Below are positions 1 through 5,573 of a DNA stretch of 5,790 nucleotides, in pieces. Where the stretch lies: NCBI GenBank assembly GCA_030679615.1, contig JAUXSJ010000240.1, positions 1 through 5,790 of the forward strand. Reading direction: 5' to 3'. Both the position numbers and the translations under genes were made by a program. Source of the stretch: Parachlamydiaceae bacterium. GTDB taxonomy: Bacteria > Chlamydiota > Chlamydiia > Chlamydiales > Parachlamydiaceae. Position 1 is the stretch's first letter; each line of letters begins with the position of its first letter. Under the pieces are notes generated by a model. It worked only from the letters and a program-made list of their open reading frames with translations, did no database searches and had not been told where the DNA came from.

Positions 1-990
1 AGGGATGAGTCTTGCATTTTGCTTAATAAATTCGCCGAACATTTTTTTGTGAAAATCATTTCCTGCAATTTGTCCCACTCTTTCTAACATTTGACTTGAT
101 TTATCATCGTAATAACGTAAACCGTGCTCATTTAAGATCATTTTCGCTTCTTCTTCATCTTTATGATGATTAATGTATGCTTCAAATCCTTTAGTTCCTA
201 CATTTGCAACAGCTATTGTCGGTGCCGCAGCGGCAATATATTTTATAGAATTTGAAACATAATTTTTTAAACCTTCTTTTAATTGATCAGCAATTTTATC
301 ATGAACACCAAACATCACTGCTGTTGCGGCTATCATACATAAAAAAGAAGCGGCTTGAGCAACTTGCGAAAAAGGTTTAACATATGAAGCTAAACTCTCA
401 TCTTTGTAAATCGCTTCTTTAATCTCTTTAAGAACGTTATTTTTATTTTTTCGAAGATGATTGTATTTTTCATACATTTGATCGGTTGTGATTAAATCAT
501 CCTTTTCACTTCCCAACATTTCATTAATGACTAAGCGCATGATTTGATCAATTGTTTTTTCGCTCATTTGTTGAATGATGGATTCAATTTCCGGTATCGT
601 ATGTGAATTTTTTCTTGCCGTCCCATTTAAAGGAAAAATTGCTTTACCTATTTCCTCAGGCTTTTCTAAAATAGGTGTATGATTAATTTTTCTTAAGGGT
701 TCTTCTTCTTGAGTATCAATAGCAAGGTTTTTCTGTAAGTTTTCTTTCTTTTTAAAAAGTAATTTTTTAAGCCAAGATTGAGAAGCTTCTACATTTTCAG
801 TTTCTTGTTTAGTTTGAGATGTTTCTGTTCTTTGCGAAAGAGTATCTTTTTTAAAAACATCTGATACACCTTTATGGTCATTATCTGTAGGCATCTCTTG
901 AGGTTTTACTTGATGAGAATTAAGCGATTGAATATCGCTCTCTTCTGTGGAAGGAAGCCTATGAATTAGATTAAGAGAGGTATCTTGCAT
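1..990 (-). CDS. Type III secretion hydrophobic translocator, CopB/YopB-like (partial, 3' end outside window)
   Basis: The minus-strand frame is open from the ATG at 990 to the window edge: 330 codons without a stop, with the C-terminus missing. Residues 1-130 are polar and probably disordered. Residues 106-111 read PILEKP, matching the PxLxxP motif by which YopB/IpaB-type translocators bind class II chaperones. Residues 131-205 are charged and helical. Residues 208-229 form a hydrophobic segment, and 251-265 a shorter alanine-rich one, giving the two-hydrophobic-segment layout of the major pore-forming translocator. In this family the protein is secreted by the T3SS and inserts in the host membrane with a second translocator. 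The ATG directly follows the chaperone stop (991-993), and AAGGA lies 10 bases upstream. Chlamydial CopB proteins are, from memory, near 490 residues, so about a third may be missing. CopB versus CopD is inferred from the segment number; another secreted membrane effector is possible. Confidence 0.75.
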   Translation of the reverse strand, partial: MQDTSLNLIHRLPSTEESDIQSLNSHQVKPQEMPTDNDHKGVSDVFKKDTLSQRTETSQTKQETENVEASQSWLKKLLFKKKENLQKNLAIDTQEEEPLRKINHTPILEKPEEIGKAIFPLNGTARKNSHTIPEIESIIQQMSEKTIDQIMRLVINEMLGSEKDDLITTDQMYEKYNHLRKNKNNVLKEIKEAIYKDESLASYVKPFSQVAQAASFLCMIAATAVMFGVHDKIADQLKEGLKNYVSNSIKYIAAAAPTIAVANVGTKGFEAYINHHKDEEEAKMILNEHGLRYYDDKSSQMLERVGQIAGNDFHKKMFGEFIKQNARLIP

Positions 991-1485
991 TTAATTCTTA
1001 TCCTTGATTTTTTTCTTAGACCATTGTTTCTTCATTAATTTAATATGATGAATAACCGATTTATCTTTTATTTTTAAAGCATCTTGAAATGCTTTATTCA
1101 GTGTTTTTAGACCAGATTTTACATCTCCTAACAAAAAATAACAATCTGCTGCATGTAAATAAAGATGAAGATCTGGATTTAATTGATTTAATAATTGAGC
1201 TGCAGAGTAGCATTGAAGAGCTTCTTCATACATTTTTAACATTTGTAAACAAGCCCCTAGCCCCTTCCAATATTTTGATGAATCGGGGCAGGCTTGAACA
1301 AGAAATTTAAAAAAATGTAATGCTTCTTCAAATTCTTTTTGTTGATAAAGTTGGTAAGCTAAGGAATAACAACCTTCAGTTTTAGAGTCAGTTATTTGAT
1401 TAAAAGGAGCTTTTTTTTGAGCAAGCAAAGAAAACCATTCAAAATTTTGAGAGTGATCTATTTTTCTTGTCTCAAATTTTTCCAT
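991..1485 (-). CDS. Class II type III secretion chaperone, LcrH/SycD-like TPR protein
   Basis: This 164-residue protein has the size of Yersinia SycD/LcrH (about 168). It shows three successive tetratricopeptide-like repeats at roughly residues 37-70, 71-104 and 105-138. The first two carry the TPR helix-B signature (FEEAL at 52-56, YEEAL at 86-90) and end in CPDS and NPDL; the third reads AADCYFLLGD and then LKTLNKAF. The tail is lysine-rich (152-163). Chaperones of this family sit in the bacterial cytoplasm and hold the two hydrophobic translocators soluble until secretion, gripping a PxLxxP peptide in the concave TPR groove; the next gene encodes such a peptide. The start is supported by AAGGGA at 1491-1496, 5 bases upstream. 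Its ATG overlaps the preceding stop by one base (TAATG), implying translational coupling. Chlamydiae carry more than one LcrH paralogue, and which one this is cannot be told here. Confidence 0.85.
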   Translation of the reverse strand: MEKFETRKIDHSQNFEWFSLLAQKKAPFNQITDSKTEGCYSLAYQLYQQKEFEEALHFFKFLVQACPDSSKYWKGLGACLQMLKMYEEALQCYSAAQLLNQLNPDLHLYLHAADCYFLLGDVKSGLKTLNKAFQDALKIKDKSVIHHIKLMKKQWSKKKIKDKN

Positions 1486-2006
1486 TATGATCCCTTAAAG
1501 CTGTGTGTAAGGGTTCCAATGGTTCTATTAGTATTTTTAATAAGATCCATTGTCATGTCTAAAAATTGATAAGTCAGCTTGATCCATGCATCGACGTTTT
1601 GCATGTCTTGTTTATTTTTTATATCGTATTCTTGCTTTTTTAAATCGAGAATTTGAAGAATGCGGTCGCGTTCAAGACTGTTAAATTTTGTTTTTAATTC
1701 GGGGAGTGGAATTTCCAATTCATCTCGGGCAACTTTAATTTTTTCAATTAATTCTGGTTTTTCACTGATATCAAGGTTATTGAGTTCATCAGTTAACACA
1801 TTTAATTCAGACATAATTGAACTAATAAATGTTTTTTTGTTTTCTCTTTGAATAACTTCAGCACTTTTTAAATCGATTTTTTCTTTTTCTTGTGCAACTT
1901 TTTGCGCGTGTAGAAGAGCTGCTTGGTGACCAACTCCATGTTTAAGTTTGTTTTGATTTAATTGTTCTGATCTAGATGCGAGATCTAAGTTGAGACGATC
2001 TGTCAT
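1485..2006 (-). CDS. Unrecognised helical protein heading the T3SS translocator operon
   Basis: I do not recognise this 173-residue protein. It has no signal peptide, no membrane segment and no cysteine, and its only tryptophan is W141. Nearly all of it looks helical and charged. Residues 28-58 form a lysine/glutamate-rich helix. Residues 60-98 and 103-135 have coiled-coil-like spacing of L/I/V and are separated by turns at SEKP (81-84) and IPLP (99-102). Residues 138-160 form an amphipathic C-terminal helix. The start is well fixed: AAAGGAG (2014-2020) lies 7 bases upstream of the ATG. It is first in an operon with an LcrH-type chaperone and a translocator, so a T3SS role is likely by context. 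In Yersinia this slot holds the tip protein LcrV. In C. trachomatis I recall the small unknown CT577 between lcrH and copB, and CT863 beside lcrH_2. Candidates are a tip or needle-associated protein, a co-chaperone or a secreted effector; all are inference. Confidence 0.8.
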   Translation of the reverse strand: MTDRLNLDLASRSEQLNQNKLKHGVGHQAALLHAQKVAQEKEKIDLKSAEVIQRENKKTFISSIMSELNVLTDELNNLDISEKPELIEKIKVARDELEIPLPELKTKFNSLERDRILQILDLKKQEYDIKNKQDMQNVDAWIKLTYQFLDMTMDLIKNTNRTIGTLTHSFKGS

Positions 2007-2013
2007 ACATATT

Positions 2014-2020
2014 CTCCTTT
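2014..2020 (-). promoter_or_regulatory. Ribosome binding site of the T3SS operon's first gene
   Basis: The minus strand reads AAAGGAG, a near-complete Shine-Dalgarno core, 7 bases before the ATG at 2006. It is the strongest ribosome site in the minus-strand operon and fixes the start of the 173-residue protein. The two downstream genes have weaker sites (AAGGGA, AAGGA) and abut or overlap their upstream neighbours. Confidence 0.75.
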
Positions 2021-2041
2021 ATAAGAAAAATTAAGAGATTG

Positions 2042-2116
2042 TAAATAAAATATTAATATAAAAAACAAATAAAGTAAAGAGAATTATTTTAAATAAAATT
2101 TATACTTAAATAAAAT
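2042..2116. repeat. Three copies of TAAATAAAAT in the divergent intergenic region
   Basis: The 10-base word TAAATAAAAT occurs at 2042-2051, 2090-2099 and 2107-2116; the last two extend to TTAAATAAAAT and are 17 bases apart start to start. The copies flank the candidate minus-strand promoter. They could be binding sites for an AT-preferring regulator, or simply a product of the very low GC here. Confidence 0.3.
2050..2078 (-). promoter_or_regulatory. Candidate sigma70-type promoter for the T3SS operon
   Basis: Reading leftwards on the minus strand, TTTACT (2078-2073) is followed after exactly 17 bases by TAATAT (2055-2050), giving a plausible -35/-10 pair. Transcription would start near 2043 and leave a leader of about 37 bases before the ATG at 2006. 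The surroundings are only about 11% GC (13 of 120 bases, 2021-2140), so -10-like words arise easily by chance and this is a candidate only. Confidence 0.35.
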
Positions 2117-2156
2117 GATAAAGAAAATACTTTCATTTAAAAAACGAACCTTGCAT

Positions 2157-2185
2157 TTGCTTTAATCTAGCTAATTTTGTATTCT
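2157..2185 (+). promoter_or_regulatory. Candidate promoter for ruvB
   Basis: TTGCTT (2157-2162) and TATTCT (2180-2185) are separated by 17 bases, about 40 bases before the ruvB start. Each hexamer differs from consensus at two positions, so the match is modest. Ahead of ruvB itself there is only a weak AGG (2210-2212) as ribosome site. Confidence 0.3.
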
Positions 2186-2223
2186 CCCTCTTTCATAGTG
2201 CGAGGCATTAGGTTTTCCTTTTT

Positions 2224-3231
2224 ATGGATAAAAAATCAAGTTATATTGAATCAACAATAAGCAAACAAGATCTTACTTTTGAAGTTCCTCTTCGTCCACA
2301 AGGTTTGCAAGACTTTTTGGGGCAAAATACAATTTGCGATCGTTTAGATGTTTTAATCGGTGCAGCTAAACAACGTGAGGAACCTTTAAGTCATTGCTTG
2401 TTTAGTGGCCCCCCAGGGCTAGGCAAAACGACTTTAGCAAATATTCTATCAAAGTCGATGGGTACAAATCTTGTGGTTTCCTCTGGGCCAGCGATTGAAA
2501 AAGCAGGAGATTTAGCTGGGATTTTAACAAGTTTAAAATTAGGAGATGTTTTCTTCATTGATGAAATTCATCGACTCAATCGCTCAGTTGAAGAGTATTT
2601 GTATCAAGCTATGGAAGATTTTACCCTTGATTTAATGATTGATAGCGGTCCAAATGCAAGAAGCGTTCAGGTCCAATTAAATAAATTCACCTTAGCGGGC
2701 GCAACAACACGTTTGGGGTTATTATCAGAACCATTAAGAACCCGTTTTGGGTTTACATGTCGTCTTGATTATTATGATATACAAACTCTCGTTAAGATTC
2801 TTCAAAGGACTGCTAGAATTTTAAATATCACATTAGATGATAATAGCGCTGCTTTAATTGCAAAACGTGCTAGAGGAACTCCGCGAGTAGCCAACCATCT
2901 TTTAAGATGGGTAAGGGATTATTCACAGATGCGCGCAAATTATCAAATTAATGTGCAGGTTGTTGTCCAAGCGTTGAATATGTTGGCAATTGACGAGATG
3001 GGACTAGATGAAATGGATATCAAACTATTAAAAGTGATGATTAACCATTATCAAGGTGGACCCGTCGGGTTGAATACAATTGCAACATCCATTGGCGAAG
3101 AACCTTCGACCATTGAAGAGGTGCATGAGCCTTATTTAATCATGCAAGGATTAATAGATAGAACACCGAGAGGAAGGAAAGTTACTCCTCTTGGTTATCA
3201 ACACATTGAAAAACATCAATATATTTCTTGA
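2224..3231 (+). CDS. ruvB: Holliday junction branch-migration DNA helicase RuvB
   Basis: RuvB is the AAA+ hexameric motor that, with RuvA, pumps DNA through Holliday junctions during recombinational repair in the cytoplasm. The 335-residue length is normal for the family. The N-terminal LRPQGLQDFLGQ (23-34) matches the usual RuvB opening. Walker A is GPPGLGKTT (62-70), Walker B is FFIDEIHRLN (110-119) and sensor 1 is AGATTR (158-163). The arginine-finger segment is LRTRFGF (171-177), where R174 is the likely finger, and sensor 2 is GTPRVANHLLRWVRD (218-232). The C-terminal winged helix contains GGPVGLNTIA (278-287), EEPSTIEEVHEPYL (292-305) and RTPRGR (313-318). All key residues are present, so it should be active. 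The ATG gives the standard N-terminus despite a weak ribosome site. The next gene starts 16 bases after the stop and is probably co-transcribed. Confidence 0.97.
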   Translation: MDKKSSYIESTISKQDLTFEVPLRPQGLQDFLGQNTICDRLDVLIGAAKQREEPLSHCLFSGPPGLGKTTLANILSKSMGTNLVVSSGPAIEKAGDLAGILTSLKLGDVFFIDEIHRLNRSVEEYLYQAMEDFTLDLMIDSGPNARSVQVQLNKFTLAGATTRLGLLSEPLRTRFGFTCRLDYYDIQTLVKILQRTARILNITLDDNSAALIAKRARGTPRVANHLLRWVRDYSQMRANYQINVQVVVQALNMLAIDEMGLDEMDIKLLKVMINHYQGGPVGLNTIATSIGEEPSTIEEVHEPYLIMQGLIDRTPRGRKVTPLGYQHIEKHQYIS

Positions 3232-3233
3232 TT

Positions 3234-3239
3234 GGAGGG
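3234..3239 (+). promoter_or_regulatory. Ribosome binding site that fixes the start of the SpoIID-like gene
   Basis: GGAGGG lies 8 bases before the ATG at 3248, just after the ruvB stop. It picks this ATG over an in-frame ATG at 3191 inside ruvB. The internal ATG would add 19 residues ahead of the signal peptide and has no comparable ribosome site. Confidence 0.8.
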
Positions 3240-3247
3240 ATGAAACA

Positions 3248-4117
3248 ATGATCCTAAGAAAGCTTTGTTTAATATTTACATTTTTACTGACGACAGTTTC
3301 GTTGCAAGCAGATTTCTGGAATTCTATGACAGGGTATTTTAGGGGAGGTTCAAATAGACCCGAGCCTATGATTCGCATCTTGTTAGTTCATGATGTGGAA
3401 AAAGCAAATTTAGAGGTTCGTGGACCTTATAGTATTGTGGATCCTAATCCTGAAATGAATAGTTTTGTACCAAGAGCCCCACGATATGCAGATAAAAGTC
3501 GTTATTTAGAAGTTGTTAGCGATGGATTAAAGTGGGGGGAAGCTTTTCCAGCCCAACATCAAGTGAAATTTATTCCAGAAAATTCAAATACTTATTTTAT
3601 GATAGATGGTCAACCCTATCAAGGATTTATCTATGCATATGAAATACCTAAATCTTACACATTAAGTATTGTCAATGAAATTCCTATCGACGAGTATGTT
3701 AGATCAATTCTTATTCCTTTTCAAAAAGAGCAATATGAACAAGAAACTTTTAATGCTTTAGCGATATTGGCTCGAACTAATGCTTATTATCAAGCAATGA
3801 ATCCTAAAACAAACTATTGGGCCGTGGATGCTCAAAAAGTAGGTTTCTCAGGTTTAGCGCAGGGTAACCGTCTAATTGATAATGTTGTTTCGTTAACAAG
3901 AAACATGATCATGAGTCGAACAGGTAATTATGAAGGTGTTGCAACTCCTTTCCCTGTACAATTTCAAGATATGCCTCTTGGGCAATCAGCACGAGATGCC
4001 GTTGTGTCAAAAATTACGATTGACGAAGCAAATGAAATGGCAAAAAAAGGGGCGCATGCAGCACAAATTTTAGCTAAAGCTTTCCCTGGCTCAACCATTA
4101 TGTTAATTAATAATTAA
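3248..4117 (+). CDS. Exported SpoIID-domain protein, probably catalytically degenerate
   Basis: The 289-residue product opens with a signal peptide: positive residues R4/K5, hydrophobic 6-17, likely cleavage after SLQA (18-21). No cysteine remains after cleavage and there is no lipobox. The SpoIID core is recognisable at 140-180: IVNEIPIDEY (141-150), then ALAILARTNAYY (170-181), matching the family's VNEVPLEEY and AQAVAARTYA. Near the C-terminus, ANEMAKKGAHAAQILAKAFP (261-280) fits the family's 'AMAKxG...IL..YYPG' ending. SpoIID enzymes are lytic transglycosylases that cut denuded glycan strands. Homologues have been reported to act at the chlamydial division septum. Aligned without gaps, the catalytic glutamate of the SEM motif falls on F158 (PFQ), and the GHGxGxSQ stretch is replaced (250-257). 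It may therefore bind peptidoglycan rather than cut it. Location is periplasmic by inference. It lies behind ruvB, as CT041 does behind CT040 by recollection. Confidence 0.8.
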   Translation: MILRKLCLIFTFLLTTVSLQADFWNSMTGYFRGGSNRPEPMIRILLVHDVEKANLEVRGPYSIVDPNPEMNSFVPRAPRYADKSRYLEVVSDGLKWGEAFPAQHQVKFIPENSNTYFMIDGQPYQGFIYAYEIPKSYTLSIVNEIPIDEYVRSILIPFQKEQYEQETFNALAILARTNAYYQAMNPKTNYWAVDAQKVGFSGLAQGNRLIDNVVSLTRNMIMSRTGNYEGVATPFPVQFQDMPLGQSARDAVVSKITIDEANEMAKKGAHAAQILAKAFPGSTIMLINN

Positions 4118-4136
4118 CTATTTTGTTGCTTAAGTC

Positions 4137-4224
4137 TTTTAACGCAGAGACGGGGAGACGCTGAGACGCAGAGATTTTATAGATTTCCTCTGCGTCTCAC
4201 CGTCTCCCCGTCTCTGCGTTAAAA
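4137..4224. repeat. Long inverted repeat of GAGACGNN octamers (REP/MITE-like element)
   Basis: Two 37-base arms (4137-4173 and 4188-4224) are reverse complements with one mismatch (C4161 opposite C4200), around a 14-base AT-rich loop. Within the left arm GAGACG recurs every 8 bases (4147, 4155, 4163, with GAG again at 4171). The arms are far richer in G+C than the flanking DNA. TTTT opens the left arm and AAAA closes the right. There is no T-run after the hairpin on either strand, so it is not a standard intrinsic terminator, although as RNA it would form a very stable stem. Similar GCAGAGACG-type intergenic repeats are, from memory, scattered in unrelated bacteria, suggesting a non-autonomous mobile or REP-like unit. 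It sits in the gap between the SpoIID-like gene and queA. Confidence 0.85.
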
Positions 4225-4240
4225 ATTTGTAATAAGATAT

Positions 4241-4269
4241 TTGTTTTTTCACAATCTTTGCTTTGTAAA
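4241..4269 (+). promoter_or_regulatory. Weak candidate promoter for queA
   Basis: TTGTTT (4241-4246) and TGTAAA (4264-4269) are 17 bases apart, between the inverted repeat and the queA start. The -10 match is poor. A promoter in this gap is expected because the stable hairpin upstream would tend to separate queA from the preceding operon, but this particular site is uncertain. No clear Shine-Dalgarno sequence precedes the queA ATG. Confidence 0.2.
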
Positions 4270-4295
4270 CCTTTAAAAATAATTAGTGAATTATA

Positions 4296-5336
4296 ATGAA
4301 ACCAGATCTCTATTCGAAAGAAGCCTATCTCTACGATTTGCCTAATGAATTAATTGCTCAACATCCAACAGAAAAAAGAGATGAATCTCGACTTCTCCTT
4401 GTCGATCGCAAAACGGGCAATTTAGAAGAAATGCCATTTAAAGAATTGACCTCATTTTTACAACCCGGCGATAGTTTAGTATTAAATGACACAAAAGTGA
4501 TTCCTGCACGTTTATTAGGCAAACGATCAACTTTAGGAAATGCAGAAATATTTTTACTCAAACGGTTATCATTAGATACATGGGAAGCATTAGCGAAACC
4601 AGGAAAAAAACTTAAGGTTGGATCAGAAGTCTTTTTTGCAGAAGACTTTAAATGTCAGATTATTGAAACAACTTCTGAAGGTAATAAAATAGTCAAATTT
4701 TTTTGGAATGGTAATTTTGAGGAAAGATTAGCGCAATATGGACTAATGCCACTTCCTCACTATATTCATCGTACAGAAAGTGAAATTTTTGATGAAAAAA
4801 GATATCAAACTGTTTTTGCAAAAAATTCTGGGGCTGTTGCAGCTCCTACGGCAGGACTCCATTTTAGTCATGAAATGTTAGAGGAGTTAAGATTAAAAGG
4901 AATTGAACAAAACAGTGTGACTCTTCATGTCGGTTTAGGGACTTTCCGGCCAGTGCAAACAGAAGATATTCGATTACATCCTATGCATTCGGAACATTTT
5001 GTTATTGATGAATCTGTCGCAGAAAAATTGAATCAAAGAGATAAAAATAAGCTCCAAATTTGTGTAGGGACAACAAGTTGTCGCGCATTAGAATCAGCAT
5101 GCAATGAAAATGGTTTGATTGTTCCAGGATCTTATGAAACATCAATTTTTATTTATCCCGGCTATTCGTTTAAATATGTGCAAGCTTTATTAACAAACTT
5201 TCATTTACCAGGTTCCACTCTTTTAATGTTAGTATCGGCTTTTGCTGGATATGAATTAATTCGGGAAGCTTATCAAAAAGCTATTAAAGATCGCTTTAGA
5301 TTTTTTTCTTATGGCGACGCCATGCTTATCGTTTAA
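4296..5336 (+). CDS. queA: S-adenosylmethionine:tRNA ribosyltransferase-isomerase QueA
   Basis: QueA moves the ribosyl part of S-adenosylmethionine onto preQ1 at the wobble base of GUN-anticodon tRNAs, forming epoxyqueuosine, the penultimate step of queuosine synthesis; it acts in the cytoplasm. The 346 residues match the usual 340-360. Family landmarks run in order: YDLPNELIAQHP (13-24), LNDTKVIPARL (63-73), MPLPHYIHR (151-159), VAAPTAGLHF (181-190), HVGLGTFRPV (211-220), MHSEHF (230-235), VGTTSCRALES (257-267), IYPGY (286-290), LLTNFHLPGSTLLMLVSAF (298-316) and YGDAMLI (339-345). No key motif is missing. The ATG gives the normal short N-terminal lead before the first motif, although no good ribosome site precedes it. 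It appears to be a single-gene unit between the inverted repeat and the terminator near 5454. The pathway partners (tgt, queG/queH) are not in the window. Confidence 0.97.
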   Translation: MKPDLYSKEAYLYDLPNELIAQHPTEKRDESRLLLVDRKTGNLEEMPFKELTSFLQPGDSLVLNDTKVIPARLLGKRSTLGNAEIFLLKRLSLDTWEALAKPGKKLKVGSEVFFAEDFKCQIIETTSEGNKIVKFFWNGNFEERLAQYGLMPLPHYIHRTESEIFDEKRYQTVFAKNSGAVAAPTAGLHFSHEMLEELRLKGIEQNSVTLHVGLGTFRPVQTEDIRLHPMHSEHFVIDESVAEKLNQRDKNKLQICVGTTSCRALESACNENGLIVPGSYETSIFIYPGYSFKYVQALLTNFHLPGSTLLMLVSAFAGYELIREAYQKAIKDRFRFFSYGDAMLIV

Positions 5337-5453
5337 AAGTTTAACAACACAGTCAACTTAAGTCACATTGTCGCAAAAGTTAACCACAAATCACAGACTC
5401 AACTTTAGGCTTTCTTGTTCAATTGCTATGGTTTCATCATAATTTTTTGGAGT

Positions 5454-5478
5454 GTGAAGGCCCTGCCTTCGCTTTTTT
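5454..5478 (+). terminator. Intrinsic terminator downstream of queA
   Basis: GTGAAGGC (5454-5461), loop CCT, and GCCTTCGC (5465-5472) form an 8-bp stem with one T-G wobble, followed directly by six T residues (5473-5478). This is a textbook rho-independent terminator on the plus strand. It lies 117 bases after the queA stop, so the transcript would have a long 3' untranslated tail. No T-run lies on the other side, so it is one-directional. Confidence 0.8.
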
Positions 5479-5573
5479 CAAGAGAAAATAATGATGATTC
5501 GGTGTCACTTTCGACTCAACTTAAGAAAATTCTCATTCAATAATAAAAAAAACAAGATAGGCAGGCATACGCA

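Noticed and set aside
1089..1310. Plus-strand open frame of 73 codons
   Set aside because: It lies antisense inside the well-supported TPR chaperone gene, with no ribosome site or recognisable product.
1660..1851. Plus-strand open frame of 63 codons
   Set aside because: Antisense shadow of the 173-residue operon gene; its serine-rich composition is typical of a reverse frame.
2018..2045. TTTACA-16-TATAAA as the minus-strand operon promoter
   Set aside because: The -10 box overlaps the ribosome binding site, so the transcript would begin at or after the start codon and lose it.
3191..3247. N-terminal extension of the SpoIID-like protein from an ATG inside ruvB
   Set aside because: It would place 19 polar residues before a clean signal peptide and overlap ruvB, while GGAGGG is correctly spaced before the ATG at 3248.
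3151..3378. Minus-strand open frame of 75 codons across the ruvB end
   Set aside because: Overlaps two well-supported plus-strand genes and has no independent coding evidence.
4137..4224. The long hairpin as an ordinary intrinsic terminator
   Set aside because: The base after the stem is part of an A-run, not a T-run, on the plus strand, and no T-run follows on the minus strand. The length and octamer periodicity are also atypical.
4292..4297. TATAAT as a -10 box for queA
   Set aside because: It overlaps the queA start codon itself, so transcription would start inside the gene.
4358..4561. Minus-strand open frame of 67 codons within queA
   Set aside because: Antisense to conserved QueA motifs; a shadow frame.
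5409..5541. Short plus-strand open frame of about 44 codons downstream of queA
   Set aside because: It has no good start, runs straight through the intrinsic terminator and shows no recognisable motif.
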